Part shown: positions 7,722-17,616 of the stretch, piece by piece
Layout: every line of letters starts with the position of its first letter
Position numbering within the stretch: the stretch's first letter is position 1
From: Syntrophorhabdaceae bacterium
GTDB taxonomy: Bacteria; Desulfobacterota; Syntrophorhabdia; Syntrophorhabdales; Syntrophorhabdaceae
DNA length: 64,000 nucleotides
Direction: 5' to 3'
Assembly: GCA_028698615.1 (NCBI GenBank)
Contig: JAQVWF010000013.1
Span: 1-64,000 of the forward strand
The notes under the pieces: model-generated
Databases searched by the model: none
Seen by the model: the letters and a program-made list of their open reading frames with translations, nothing else
Told to the model about the DNA's origin: nothing
Translations under genes and position numbers: made by a program

Positions 7722-9806
7722 ATGGAAGAAAATATTACTATCGAATTCGCAGGTAGACCGCTGACCCTCAGTACGGGAGGTCTGGCTAAGCAGGCCGATG
7801 GAAGCGTTGTTGCACGTTATGGGGACACGGTAGTTCTTGTCACCGCTGTTTCCGAGAAAGTGGAGAAGGACAAGGATTTCCTTCCCCTGACCGTCAACTA
7901 CCAGGAGATGTTGTACGCGGCTGGCAAGTTTCCCGGCGGGTTCTTCAAGAGGGAAGGTCGTCCGACCACGCGGGAGATACTCACATCCCGACTTATCGAC
8001 CGACCACTGAGGCCGCTTTTCCCGAAAAACTGGCGATGTGAAACGCAGGTGATCTCAACGGTTCTTTCGGCTGACCAGGACAATGATCCCGGCATCCTGA
8101 GCCTCGTTGGCGCATCCTGTGCGGTCACCATATCGAACATTCCCTTTGAGGGACCTTTCGCGGCGGTCAGAGTGGGAAGGATAAACGGGGTCCTCAAGGC
8201 GAACCCGACCTTTCCGGAAATGGTGGACAGCGATATCGATATCGTCGTCACGGCAACCCGTGACGCCATCATCATGGTGGAGGGTGAGGCGCATTTTGTG
8301 AAGGGCACCGATCTTATCGAAGCGATAGAGTTCGGGCACCAGTCCATGATGCCGCTCATCGAGATGCAGGAGCAGCTTTGCGCCAGGGTAGGAAGACCGA
8401 AGAGGCAGGTAAAGGTTGCCGAAGACCTTTCCGACAGGAAGAAGGAAGTCCGCGGCATAGTCGAGAAAGACCTTGTTGAGAGCTTTGCCATCAAAGCCAA
8501 GCTGGAAAGGTACGAACGGCAGGACCAGATCCTCAAGGACCTGAAAGCCCGATATACCGACGAGGAAGCGGGGGTCATCGCAAAAGCATATGAAGACGCA
8601 ACGCGGGATCTCATGCGCGAGCAGCTGCTCGCAACGGGCAAAAGGATCGATGGCAGGGCAAGCGATCAGATCAGGCCCATTTCCTGTGTTGTCGGCTCCC
8701 TTCCCAGGACACATGGTTCAGCGGTCTTCACGCGCGGCGAGACGCAGGCGCTGGCAGTGACCACCTTCGGGACATCCGATGACGAGCAGAAGATCGAATC
8801 ACTCCACGAGGGAGAGACATACAAGACATTTCTTCTGCACTATAATTTCACGCCCTTTTCGGTGGGCGAGGCCTCCATGCTCCGCGGACCCACGCGGCGC
8901 GAGATAGGCCACGGCAATCTCGCCGAGCGGGCGTTGACCCCTATCCTGCCTGAGAGGGAGGCCTTCCCGTATACTATCAGGATCGTCTCAGAGATCCTTG
9001 AATCGAACGGCTCTTCTTCGATGGCGACCGTGTGCGGCGGCTGTCTTTCACTTATGGACGCCGGCGTGCCCATCAAGGAACCGGTGGCAGGCATAGCCAT
9101 GGGCCTTGTAAAAGAAGGGGACCAGGAGATCATTCTCAGCGACATCCTCGGTGACGAGGACCACCTCGGCGACATGGACTTCAAGATTGCCGGCACGCGC
9201 GAAGGCGTCACTGCCATTCAGATGGATATCAAGATAAAGGGAATATCCAAGGACACGATGCAGAAAGCGGTCATTCAGGGCCAGCAGGGCGTCGGAACGA
9301 TCCTTGACATTATGGCCCAGACCATCGAAAAGCCGAGAGAAAGCCTCTCACCCTACGCCCCGAGGATCTACACCATGATGATCAAGCCCGACAAGATACG
9401 GGAAGTCATCGGCCCGGGCGGAAAGGTCATCAGGAGCATCATTGAAAGAACGGGCGTCAAGATAGACATCGACGATTCGGGGACCGTCAACATTGTTTCC
9501 GTCGACGAGGAGTCCGCTAATGCCGCCATCGAGATAGTCAAATCCATCGTGAAGGATGTCGAAGTGGGCACCGTATACGAGGGTATAGTCCGGCGGGTGC
9601 TCGACGCCGGCGTGGTCGTGGAACTCGGTCCCAACATGGACGGTTTCTGCCATGTGAGCCAGCTCGATGACAAGTTTGTCAAGAAGGCCTCCGACGTCGC
9701 AAAGGAAGGCGACGCTATGACCGTAAAGGTCATCGGCGTGGAAGATAACGGCAGGATAAAACTGTCGAGAAAGGCTGTTCTCAAGGACGGGAAGGGACAG
9801 CCGTAA
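7722..9806 (+). CDS. pnp: Polyribonucleotide nucleotidyltransferase (PNPase)
   Basis: PNPase degrades RNA 3' to 5' using phosphate and is a core part of mRNA turnover. The 694 residues show two RNase PH domains separated by an all-helical segment (about 230-310), with FKREGRPTTREILTSRLIDR in the first and DILGDEDHLGDMDFK, carrying metal-binding Asp residues, in the second. A KH domain (GPGGKVIRSIIERTGVKIDI) and an S1 domain (GTVYEGIVRRVLDAGVVVEL) end the protein. The next gene begins five bases after the stop. Confidence 0.97.
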   Translation: MEENITIEFAGRPLTLSTGGLAKQADGSVVARYGDTVVLVTAVSEKVEKDKDFLPLTVNYQEMLYAAGKFPGGFFKREGRPTTREILTSRLIDRPLRPLFPKNWRCETQVISTVLSADQDNDPGILSLVGASCAVTISNIPFEGPFAAVRVGRINGVLKANPTFPEMVDSDIDIVVTATRDAIIMVEGEAHFVKGTDLIEAIEFGHQSMMPLIEMQEQLCARVGRPKRQVKVAEDLSDRKKEVRGIVEKDLVESFAIKAKLERYERQDQILKDLKARYTDEEAGVIAKAYEDATRDLMREQLLATGKRIDGRASDQIRPISCVVGSLPRTHGSAVFTRGETQALAVTTFGTSDDEQKIESLHEGETYKTFLLHYNFTPFSVGEASMLRGPTRREIGHGNLAERALTPILPEREAFPYTIRIVSEILESNGSSSMATVCGGCLSLMDAGVPIKEPVAGIAMGLVKEGDQEIILSDILGDEDHLGDMDFKIAGTREGVTAIQMDIKIKGISKDTMQKAVIQGQQGVGTILDIMAQTIEKPRESLSPYAPRIYTMMIKPDKIREVIGPGGKVIRSIIERTGVKIDIDDSGTVNIVSVDEESANAAIEIVKSIVKDVEVGTVYEGIVRRVLDAGVVVELGPNMDGFCHVSQLDDKFVKKASDVAKEGDAMTVKVIGVEDNGRIKLSRKAVLKDGKGQP

Positions 9807-9810
9807 GTAG

Positions 9811-11070
9811 ATGTATAAGAAAACCGTACTCGATAACGGTATCACCGTCGTTACAGAATCCATCGCATACTATTCGACGGTTTCGATAGGTATATGGTGG
9901 AAGGCGGGGAGCCGTTACGAGACGGTCGGCAACAACGGCATCTCTCATTTTATCGAACACATGCTTTTCAAGGGGACGACGGGACGCACGGCGTACGATA
10001 TCGCCCGTGAGATCGACGCCATCGGCGGCTCCATCAATGCCTTCACGGGCAGGGAATACACCTGCCTCTACGCGCGGGTCCTGCGCAAAGACCTGAACAT
10101 TGCACTGGATATCATCTATGACATGGTGCGGAACTCGCTTTTTGCCCCCGAGGACATCGAGAAGGAGCGCTACGTTATCAATCAGGAAATCAAGATGATC
10201 GAAGATAATCCCGAGGAGTATATCTACGATATGTTCAACGCCTCCTATTACAGGGAGCATGCCCTCGGGATGCCCATACTTGGGACGGAAGAGACGGTGG
10301 ACCGCCTGACACGAGATCAGCTGACAGACTATTTCAAGGACTCCTACGGGCCGGAGAACACCATCATAACGATCAGCGGCCGGGTAAGCCACGATGCCTG
10401 CGTGGAGGACATAAGACGACGCTTCCTGGGTATCTCTCCGGGAAGCGCCGGAGCGAATGCCCTCGTCGCCCCCTATCCTACGACGGGAATCGACATCTAC
10501 GAAAAGGATCTGGAGCACGTCTATCTGTGCATCGGCACCGATGGTGTCAGCCAGGTCGACAGGCGCAGATACGTGCTTTACATACTCAACGCCATTATGG
10601 GCGGCAGCATGAGTTCCCACCTTTTCCAGGAGATCAGGGAACAGCGGGGCCTTGTCTACAATATCTACTCCTATGTCAACTGTTATCACGATGCCGGTAC
10701 GTTCGGCATATCCACGTCGACATCGCAGGAATCCATAGCGGAGGTGCTCGGCCTCATCAAGGAAGAAATAGTGCGTATCCGCGACCGGGGCATAACGGAT
10801 GCGGAACTTTCCTTTTCGAAGGAGCACATCAAGGGCAACCTTTTTATTGCCCTTGAAGGTTCGGATACGCGGATGGGGCGCCTTGCGAAGAACGAGATAT
10901 ATTTCGGTGCCTATATTCCTCTCAAGGAAACCCTCCGTGAGATAGACAGGATCAGGAAAAAGGATGTAGCCGCCATTGCCGGGGAGATATTCAAACATCC
11001 CTCGGAGATATCCCTGACCGTCCTTGGCAATGTTGACCGACAGAAGGTTGAGAAGGTATGGAAAGAATAG
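9811..11070 (+). CDS. M16 family zinc metallopeptidase
   Basis: This 419-residue protein is a pitrilysin-family (M16B) peptidase like those often found after pnp (MlpA/YmxG/PqqL-like). It carries the inverted zinc motif HFIEH (about residues 49-53) and the downstream Glu in NQEIKMIEDNPEE, so the N-terminal half looks catalytically complete. The second half holds the inactive M16 repeat, including GGSMSSHLFQEIREQRGLVY. There is no obvious signal peptide, so it is probably cytoplasmic. Its 3' end overlaps dut by 13 bases. The substrate is unknown. Confidence 0.9.
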   Translation: MYKKTVLDNGITVVTESIAYYSTVSIGIWWKAGSRYETVGNNGISHFIEHMLFKGTTGRTAYDIAREIDAIGGSINAFTGREYTCLYARVLRKDLNIALDIIYDMVRNSLFAPEDIEKERYVINQEIKMIEDNPEEYIYDMFNASYYREHALGMPILGTEETVDRLTRDQLTDYFKDSYGPENTIITISGRVSHDACVEDIRRRFLGISPGSAGANALVAPYPTTGIDIYEKDLEHVYLCIGTDGVSQVDRRRYVLYILNAIMGGSMSSHLFQEIREQRGLVYNIYSYVNCYHDAGTFGISTSTSQESIAEVLGLIKEEIVRIRDRGITDAELSFSKEHIKGNLFIALEGSDTRMGRLAKNEIYFGAYIPLKETLREIDRIRKKDVAAIAGEIFKHPSEISLTVLGNVDRQKVEKVWKE

Positions 11071-11498
11071 ATGTCCTTATAAGAACACTGGACGGGGCGG
11101 CGATACCCGTTTATGCGACGGATCACTCGTCAGGTGTCGATCTGTGCGCCTTTGTTGACGATCCCATCGTGCTCGCGCCTATGGACCGGGCCCTTGTTCC
11201 GACGGGCATTTTTATCGGTATACCCGAGGGCTTCGAGGCCGAGGTTCGGCCGCGGAGCGGCATTGCCCACAAACACGGCGTGACGGTCCTCAATACCCCT
11301 GGCACCATCGATTCTGACTACCGGGGCGAGGTCAAGGTGATCCTCATCAATCTTGGCAGTGAGCCTTTTACGATAAACAGGGGGGACCGCATAGCGCAGA
11401 TGGTTTTCAAGAAACTCGCCCGGGTCGACTTCCGGTCCGTCGCGAGCCTGACCGATACCTGCCGCGGCCAGGGAGGCTTTGGCTCGACAGGGGTATAG
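11058..11498 (+). CDS. dut: dUTP diphosphatase (dUTPase)
   Basis: Dut hydrolyses dUTP to dUMP and PPi, which keeps uracil out of DNA and feeds thymidylate synthesis. The 146-residue trimeric-type protein shows all five motifs: HSSGVDLCA, RPRSGIAHKHG, NTPGTIDSDYRGE, RGDRIAQM and the C-terminal GQGGFGSTGV. It starts inside the end of the M16 peptidase gene and lies 14 bases before xerD. Confidence 0.96.
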   Translation: MERIDVLIRTLDGAAIPVYATDHSSGVDLCAFVDDPIVLAPMDRALVPTGIFIGIPEGFEAEVRPRSGIAHKHGVTVLNTPGTIDSDYRGEVKVILINLGSEPFTINRGDRIAQMVFKKLARVDFRSVASLTDTCRGQGGFGSTGV

Positions 11499-11512
11499 GG
11501 GAGATACAACGG

Positions 11513-12376
11513 GTGGAACGTCTCTACCACCATCTCGACAGCTTTGTTCGTCATCTTGTCTCGGAGCGCGGCCTGTCGCCGCTTACCGTCGAGGCATACA
11601 ACCGCGATATCCTCGCATTCCTCAAATACCTCGAGGAAATTTCCTGCGCTGAGCCCGAAAGGCGGCATGTGGAAACCTATATGGGCCACATGCGCGAAAA
11701 GGGGAGGTCGACACGCAGCATTGTCAGAAGCATCTCCGCACTAAGGGGTTTTTTTAATTATCTCCTCCTCGATGGCAAGATAAAAGTGAGCCCTCTCGAG
11801 GATGTTGACACGCCGAAATTCCGGCCGCCTATCCCCCGGGTGCTCAGCGAAGACGAGATGTCTGAACTTATCCGGTTGCCCGATGGCCAGAAGATGGCGC
11901 TGAGGGACAGGACGATCCTCGAGCTTCTCTATGCGACGGGCCTGAGGGTGTCGGAGCTGGTCAGACTTAAGAAGGGGGATATCAACCTCGAGGGAGGTTT
12001 TGTGATTGCCATGGGAAAGCGTTCCAAGGAGCGGGTCGTGCCCCTTGGTTCCTATTCCAGGGATGCCGTCAAGGACTACCTGGAGATGGGCAAACCCGCC
12101 GGTCAGTACCTTTTCCCCAACCGCCGGGGCGGCATGATGACCCGCCAGGCCATCTGGAAGATCATAAGGAAATACGGTCTTCAACTGCACAAGGGCCGCG
12201 TGTCGCCGCACACGATACGGCACACCTTTGCTACGCACCTCCTTGAGGGCGGAGCGGACTTAAGGTCGGTTCAGGTGCTCCTTGGACACGAGGATATATC
12301 GACCACTCAGATATACACACATGTGGACTCGAAGCGTCTGAAGGAGATCCATAAAAAACACCACCCGAGGGGTTGA
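11513..12376 (+). CDS. xerD: Tyrosine recombinase, XerD-like
   Basis: Xer recombinases resolve chromosome dimers at dif. The 287-residue protein has an N-terminal SAM-like core-binding domain (about 1-90) and a C-terminal catalytic domain with the R-H-R-H-Y set: Arg in ATGLRVSELVRL, then HTIRHTFATHLL, LGHEDISTTQIYTHV with the nucleophile Tyr. The ending VDSKRLKEIHKKHHPRG favours XerD over XerC. It starts with GTG and its stop overlaps the next ATG by one base. Confidence 0.9.
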   Translation: MERLYHHLDSFVRHLVSERGLSPLTVEAYNRDILAFLKYLEEISCAEPERRHVETYMGHMREKGRSTRSIVRSISALRGFFNYLLLDGKIKVSPLEDVDTPKFRPPIPRVLSEDEMSELIRLPDGQKMALRDRTILELLYATGLRVSELVRLKKGDINLEGGFVIAMGKRSKERVVPLGSYSRDAVKDYLEMGKPAGQYLFPNRRGGMMTRQAIWKIIRKYGLQLHKGRVSPHTIRHTFATHLLEGGADLRSVQVLLGHEDISTTQIYTHVDSKRLKEIHKKHHPRG

Positions 12377-15015
12377 TGAAGGTTATCACGTCCCATGTGA
12401 ACGCAGATTTCGACTCCCTCTCCTCGATGGTGGCGGCAAAGAAGCTTTACCCCGACGCGACGCTCGTTTTCCCGGGATCCCAGGAGAAGACGCTCCGCGA
12501 TTTTCTCATCCACTCCACGCTCTATCTCTTCGACATAGCCAAGCTCAAGAAGATAGAACAGGATTCCGTCGACACCCTCGTTCTCGTCGATACCCGCGAC
12601 AAGACACGCATCGGCGACCTTGCAAAGGTGGCGGAGAACGGGAAGGCAACTATACATGTTTACGACCACCACCCCGATTCGGAAAACGACGTGAAGGCCG
12701 ATATCGAGATAGTCAGGAGCGTTGGTGCGACGGTGACCATCCTGATATCTATCATCAGGGAACGGGGCATCAAGCTCACGCCCGAGGAGGCGACGATAAT
12801 GATGCTCGGTATCTACGAGGAGACGGGCAGCTTCCGGTTCTCCTCGACGACCGTGGAGGACTTCGAGGCGGCATCCTACCTTCTTTCGCAGGGAGCCAAC
12901 ATCAATCTCGTCTCCGACATGCTTGTCCGCGAATTGACCCCGGAACAGGTCTTTCTTCTCAATGACATCATCAAGAACGCTACGGTCTGCAACATTAACG
13001 GAGTCGACGTTGTCATCACAGAGGGGAGCACCGAACAATATGTGGGGGATCTGGCCGTCATCGTCCACAAATACAGGGACATGGAAAACGTCAACGCCGT
13101 ATTCGCCCTTTTCCGGATGGAGGACCGGATCCACATAATAGGGCGCAGCAGGATCCCCGAGGTTGATTCGGGATATGTCATGTCCCTCTTCGGCGGCGGA
13201 GGGCACAAGGTCGCCGCATCATCGACGGTGAAGGAGATGACCCTTCCCGAGGCGAAGGAAAGGCTTATCGAGATCCTTCGCAACAGCGTAAAGCCCCTTT
13301 GGAAGGCAAAGGACATCATGTTCTTTCCCGTCAAGTCCGTCGATTCACAGAGCCCTATAGGCGAGGCCCTGAGCGTTCTCACGAAGTACAACATCAACGC
13401 CATGCCGGTGCTTTTGAAGGACAGGGTGGTGGGGGTCATCACGCGCCAGGTGGCGGCGAAGGCCCTTTTTCATAAACTGGAGAACCAGCCTGTCGACGAC
13501 TACATGTTCACCGAGTTCCGGGCGGTGTCTCCTGAGGACTCCATCGAGGCGGTGAAGGAAAAGATCATCGGCGGCAACCAGCGCTTTCTTCCCGTGGTGG
13601 AGAAGAATGAGCTCAAGGGGGCGATCACCAGGACGGACCTCCTGAGGATCCTCGAGGACGAGATTGCCAAGACCGTCCTTGAAAAGCTCGAATTCCACGA
13701 TAAATATGTGCAGCGCAAAAATGTTCGCAAGCTCATGGAAGAGCGGCTGGACGATAAGACCATGGGAAAGCTCGTTGATATGGGAAATCTTGCCGACGGG
13801 ATGGGTTTCCATTGCTACCTCGTGGGCGGCTTCGTCCGGGACCTTCTTCTTCGCAACGAGAACAACGATATCGACGTTGTTATCGAGGGCGACGGCATCG
13901 CCTTTGCTGAGGCCATGGTAGAAAGATTCAACGCCAGGATACGCTCCCATAGGGAATTCTCGACGGCAAAGATACTTTTTCCCGACGGTTTCAAGATAGA
14001 CATCGCAACTGCGCGTCTCGAATATTACAGGGCTCCCGCGGCATTGCCCACCGTGGAGTATGGCTCCCTGAAGCTGGACCTTCACCGTCGCGATTTTACC
14101 ATTAACACGCTGGCCATATCCCTCAACAGGAACACCTTCGGCGAACTCGTGGACTTCTTCAGCGCCCAGCGGGACATCAAGGAGAAGATGATCCGCGTCC
14201 TCCACAGCCTGAGCTTTGTCGAGGACCCGACGAGGGTGTTCCGCGCCATCCGTTTCGAGAAGAGATTCGGGTTCAAGATAGGAAAGCAGACCTTGAGTCT
14301 CATCAAGAACGCCGTGAAACTGAATATCCTCGACAAGATGCGGGGGAAGCGGATTTGGGCGGAACTGGCCCTCATCCTGAAGGAGGATGCCCCCGAGGCC
14401 GTCCTCGGGAGGCTCGAGGATCTCGGACTCTTGCGCTTCATTTCGCCGGACATTGTCTTCAACAGGGAAAAGGAAAAGCTTTTTACACAGATACATGCCG
14501 TGTATCAATGGCATGAGTTCCTTTACCAGGGGAAGCCCATTGACAAGGTACAACTCTATATCCTGGGCATCGTCGACAACATGAAGCTTTCCGATGTGGA
14601 TGCCTTTGCAGCAAGAATGGAGATAAGCGAGCGTTTCAGGAAGCGCACCGTGGAGAACGTGGAGCACCTGCGGGTGACGATGGCCCGTTTTTCCCATGGC
14701 ATGGCGGGAATCAAGAAGAGCGAGGTATACCGTCTTCTGGATGTGCTGTCCCGGGAAGCCATGCTCTTTATCATGGCGAAGACGCGCTCCCAGGAGATAA
14801 AGAAGGCGATCTCGAACTACATTACCCATCATGACTCCTACAGGCCGTTCACGACGGGTAATGATCTCAAGAGGCTCGGCGTGCCTGAGGGGCCTCTCTA
14901 TAAGGCGATCCTTGAGGACCTGAAGGACGCCAAGATCGACCTGAACCTCAAGACGAAGGAGGCGGAGTCCCATTTTCTTGAGCTCTATCTCGTTGAAAGG
15001 GGGATCGTGACATGA
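12376..15015 (+). CDS. DHH-CBS-tRNA nucleotidyltransferase fusion (A-adding type)
   Basis: This 879-residue multidomain protein joins three modules. An N-terminal DHH/DHHA1 phosphoesterase (about 1-310) has HVNADFDSLSS, YDHHPDSEND and GGGGHKVAAS. A CBS pair follows (about 315-435). A class II polymerase-beta-type nucleotidyltransferase (about 460-879) shows VGGFVRDLLL and the DIDVVIEGDG acidic pair. The layout is known from Deltaproteobacteria and other deep lineages, where the polymerase part adds the terminal A or CCA to tRNA. The DHH part may trim or repair the same end, which is inference. It overlaps xerD by one base and scpA by four. Confidence 0.92.
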   Translation: MKVITSHVNADFDSLSSMVAAKKLYPDATLVFPGSQEKTLRDFLIHSTLYLFDIAKLKKIEQDSVDTLVLVDTRDKTRIGDLAKVAENGKATIHVYDHHPDSENDVKADIEIVRSVGATVTILISIIRERGIKLTPEEATIMMLGIYEETGSFRFSSTTVEDFEAASYLLSQGANINLVSDMLVRELTPEQVFLLNDIIKNATVCNINGVDVVITEGSTEQYVGDLAVIVHKYRDMENVNAVFALFRMEDRIHIIGRSRIPEVDSGYVMSLFGGGGHKVAASSTVKEMTLPEAKERLIEILRNSVKPLWKAKDIMFFPVKSVDSQSPIGEALSVLTKYNINAMPVLLKDRVVGVITRQVAAKALFHKLENQPVDDYMFTEFRAVSPEDSIEAVKEKIIGGNQRFLPVVEKNELKGAITRTDLLRILEDEIAKTVLEKLEFHDKYVQRKNVRKLMEERLDDKTMGKLVDMGNLADGMGFHCYLVGGFVRDLLLRNENNDIDVVIEGDGIAFAEAMVERFNARIRSHREFSTAKILFPDGFKIDIATARLEYYRAPAALPTVEYGSLKLDLHRRDFTINTLAISLNRNTFGELVDFFSAQRDIKEKMIRVLHSLSFVEDPTRVFRAIRFEKRFGFKIGKQTLSLIKNAVKLNILDKMRGKRIWAELALILKEDAPEAVLGRLEDLGLLRFISPDIVFNREKEKLFTQIHAVYQWHEFLYQGKPIDKVQLYILGIVDNMKLSDVDAFAARMEISERFRKRTVENVEHLRVTMARFSHGMAGIKKSEVYRLLDVLSREAMLFIMAKTRSQEIKKAISNYITHHDSYRPFTTGNDLKRLGVPEGPLYKAILEDLKDAKIDLNLKTKEAESHFLELYLVERGIVT

Positions 15016-15725
15016 GTCTTCTCATCCCGCCTCTGGAAGTTCAGCTTGAATGCTACGAGGGCCCCATGGCGGTCCTCATCACGCTCATCAAGCGAAACAA
15101 GGTCAGCATCTGGGACATTCCGATAGCCCTCATCGCAGACCGTTTCCTCCAGTACGTGGAGATAGCGAGGGACATGAATCTCAGGATAGCTGAGGATTTC
15201 ATCGAGATGGCCTCCCTTCTCCTGTTCATCAAATCGAAGATGCTGTTGCCTTCCACCGGGACGAACGATGAGGAGGACCCCCGGGAAGAACTGGTGGAGC
15301 GCATCATCGAGTACGAGCGCGTGCGGAACATGGCCATTGCCATCAACGAACTGCCTATGCTCGAGCGGGACGTGTACTGTATCGGCAGGGGTAATCTGGA
15401 GAAGGAAGCCGACTTCGACCTTCTGTGCCTGTGCAATCTTTACTTCGAGCTGATGAATGTCAAGGAGGAGCCGTATTTCATGGTGCGCGAGGTGAGGCCG
15501 ACCCTCGAGGAAAAGATCATGGCCCTCAAGGACCTTCTGAGGTCGGAAGGGTTTTTTGAATGGGATATCGTCACCGAAGAAGACAGGAACGAACGTGTTG
15601 CCACCATCCTTGGAATGTTGGAACTGGCCAAGATACGGCTGGCGACGCTGACACAGCGGCGTCCTTTTGGTAAAATTATCATGAAGACGAGGGATGTGGC
15701 TGCGCTCGCGGATGAGAACCCGTGA
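15012..15725 (+). CDS. scpA: Segregation and condensation protein A (kleisin)
   Basis: ScpA is the kleisin subunit that bridges SMC heads during chromosome condensation. The 237 residues start with the family pattern LEVQLECYEGPMAVLITLIK and contain WDIPIALIADRFLQYVE and EDFIEMASLLLFIKSKMLLP; the winged-helix end is RVATILGMLELAKIRLATLTQRR. It overlaps the preceding gene by ATGA. The usual partner gene scpB does not follow; sppA does. Confidence 0.93.
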   Translation: MSLLIPPLEVQLECYEGPMAVLITLIKRNKVSIWDIPIALIADRFLQYVEIARDMNLRIAEDFIEMASLLLFIKSKMLLPSTGTNDEEDPREELVERIIEYERVRNMAIAINELPMLERDVYCIGRGNLEKEADFDLLCLCNLYFELMNVKEEPYFMVREVRPTLEEKIMALKDLLRSEGFFEWDIVTEEDRNERVATILGMLELAKIRLATLTQRRPFGKIIMKTRDVAALADENP

Positions 15726-15778
15726 GGCCCGGTTGGACCGATAGGGGACGAATATGTTCACCGTAAGGAGGAAATGAT

Positions 15779-16639
15779 ATGGCCGGTCACACAGGCAGGA
15801 AGATCCTGCTCATTGTTACCATAGTGATAGCGGTGGTGATCTTTGCCGCCAGTTTTTTGTCGGGCATGTTCGGCAGCGGAGGTGGCGGCAAGATCGGGGT
15901 GGTCGAGATCGAAGGAACGATCGCCGATCTGAAGGATGTCATGGCCGATGTGGTGAGATTCAAAGAGGATGACGGGGTGCTCGGGGTGATAGTGCGGATC
16001 AACTCGCCCGGCGGGGCCGTTGGTCCGACGCAGGAAGTGGCGAGGGAACTTCAGAAGCTCAAGGCGGTCAAGAAGGTCTATGTTTCCATGGGGTCCGTTT
16101 GTGCCTCGGGGGGCTATTATATCGCCTCCGTGGGTGAGAAGCTCTACGCCAATCCATCCACCATCACCGGCTCCATCGGTGTCATCATGCAGCAGACCGT
16201 GGTGGAAGACCTGATGAAGAAGATCGGGATCCAGAGCAATACCCTCAAGGCGGGTTCCATGAAAGACGTGGGAAACCCCTTCAGGAAGATGACCGACAGC
16301 GAGCGTCAGTACCTGCAGGATATCATCAACAGCATCCACGAGCAGTTCATAAAAGACGTGGCCGCAGGGCGGAAAATGCCTCTTGAAAAGGCGCGGACAC
16401 TCTCCGACGGCAGGATATACACCGGCCTTCAGGCAAAGGATGCGGGCCTCATCGACGGAATAGGAACCTTCTATGACGTTGTCGACGAGATGAAGAAGGC
16501 CGTCGGTATCCAGGGCAAGCCGGAGCTTGTTTACGGGAAGAGACCATTCGCACCCCTGAGGTGGCTCATCTCCTCCATGGTGCAGGAGATGTTCACGAGG
16601 GAGCAGGCCGAGCCGTTTCAATACAGGTACCGGCCCTGA
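15779..16639 (+). CDS. sppA: Signal peptide peptidase SppA, S49 family
   Basis: SppA is a membrane-bound serine protease that clears cleaved signal peptides. The 286-residue single-domain form has one N-terminal membrane segment (about residues 8-29), the Ser nucleophile in GSVCASGGYYIAS, the conserved NSPGG near residue 80 and GSIGVIMQQ. The catalytic Lys is probably in the region KAGSMKDVGNPFRKMTDSER. A strong AAGGAGG precedes the ATG. The 53-base gap to scpA suggests it is the last gene of the long operon. Confidence 0.93.
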   Translation: MAGHTGRKILLIVTIVIAVVIFAASFLSGMFGSGGGGKIGVVEIEGTIADLKDVMADVVRFKEDDGVLGVIVRINSPGGAVGPTQEVARELQKLKAVKKVYVSMGSVCASGGYYIASVGEKLYANPSTITGSIGVIMQQTVVEDLMKKIGIQSNTLKAGSMKDVGNPFRKMTDSERQYLQDIINSIHEQFIKDVAAGRKMPLEKARTLSDGRIYTGLQAKDAGLIDGIGTFYDVVDEMKKAVGIQGKPELVYGKRPFAPLRWLISSMVQEMFTREQAEPFQYRYRP

Positions 16640-16743
16640 AGGCGGTTTGAAGGTTTCAGGGTAAGAAATTATAGGGGGAGGAGCGCAGGTAATATAGACC
16701 TTACAGGCTCTGTGGGTCCCGTGTTGTTTTGTTTTTTCCCCTG

Positions 16744-16773
16744 TTGACAAGTGACCGCCGATTCGCGTATAGT
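16744..16773 (+). promoter_or_regulatory. RpoD-type promoter of the DUF364 gene
   Basis: TTGACA (16744-16749), an 18-base spacer and TATAGT (16768-16773) form a near-consensus promoter. The ATG of the next gene lies 48 bases downstream. It marks the end of the upstream operon. Confidence 0.7.
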
Positions 16774-16821
16774 ACGCTATCTAGGGTGGTATACAACGCC
16801 CGTTCAAGGGGACAGGTTCTT

Positions 16822-17541
16822 ATGGACATTTATGAAAAACTCAGGGAAGAACTCAGGCGGCTTGCCGGGGACTCAATGGATGAAGGCGTCGCGGTTGTAT
16901 CGGCGCGCCCGCTTCCACCAAAGGAGGCGATAGGCGAGACCGGCCGCGATGATTATCCTCTTCTCAAGGGTAAGGAGGCCATGGTTGAGGCAGTTTTCCG
17001 GGGGAGCAAGGGGCACGCCTTCACCGACATGCCCGGCGGGTTTGAAGGGAGCATTCGCGATGTTATCAGTCTCCCCCTCCAAAATAATTTCGAGAGGGCT
17101 GTTTTTATCGCCACAGTCAATGCCGTCATGCGCGACGCCGGACTCATAACGGGCACTGTCCACTGCAGGGACGACGAACCGGGGCGGTGTGCCAGGGAAC
17201 TCGTTGCCTACGTCAGGGAAAAGTTTGGTGACCCCCGCATTGCCTTCGTCGGTTTTCAGCCCGGCATGATCGAGCGCCTCTCGGAGATCTTTCAAATGCG
17301 GGTCCTCGACCTTGACAAGGACAACATCGGAAGGAAGAAGTCCGGCATTATCATAGAGGGGCCCGACGCGACAGACGATGTCCTTGCCTGGGGCGATATC
17401 ATTATCGCCACAGGTTCCACCTGTGTGAACGGGAGCATAACGCAGTTTGTCGGAAAAAAACCGGTCGTCTTCTTCGGAGTCACCGTGGCCGGCGCGGCAA
17501 AGGTCTTAGGCTTCGACCGCTATTGCAGATATCCTCATTGA
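16822..17541 (+). CDS. DUF364 family protein, putative heavy-metal chelation
   Basis: The 239-residue protein belongs to the DUF4213/DUF364 group, whose C-terminal Rossmann-like domain is annotated as putative heavy-metal chelation; members often sit near molybdenum, tungsten or corrinoid genes. Visible features are DMPGGFEGSIRDV, the middle strand KFGDPRIAFVGFQPGMIERL, and the C-terminal WGDIIIATGSTCVNGSI followed by KPVVFFGVTVAGAAKVLG. I start it at the ATG at 16822 because family sequence begins there. It has its own strong promoter and no operon partner. Confidence 0.8.
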   Translation: MDIYEKLREELRRLAGDSMDEGVAVVSARPLPPKEAIGETGRDDYPLLKGKEAMVEAVFRGSKGHAFTDMPGGFEGSIRDVISLPLQNNFERAVFIATVNAVMRDAGLITGTVHCRDDEPGRCARELVAYVREKFGDPRIAFVGFQPGMIERLSEIFQMRVLDLDKDNIGRKKSGIIIEGPDATDDVLAWGDIIIATGSTCVNGSITQFVGKKPVVFFGVTVAGAAKVLGFDRYCRYPH

Positions 17542-17571
17542 TCGGGAGGTGTTTTTACCTCTCACATCAAT
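17537..17571. terminator. Imperfect hairpin between convergent genes
   Basis: ATTGAT (17537-17542) pairs with ATCAAT (17566-17571), and inside it GGAGGT pairs with ACCTCT around a T-rich loop. It overlaps the stop of the DUF364 gene and faces a gene on the other strand, so it may end transcription for either. Confidence 0.4.
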
Positions 17572-17616
17572 AAGGCCTTGTTCCTCGAACTTCGAACTCT
17601 GAATAGTCTTCCCTCC

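Noticed and set aside
13345-14973. 542-residue - strand frame
   Set aside because: Antisense to the tRNA nucleotidyltransferase fusion; no family features.
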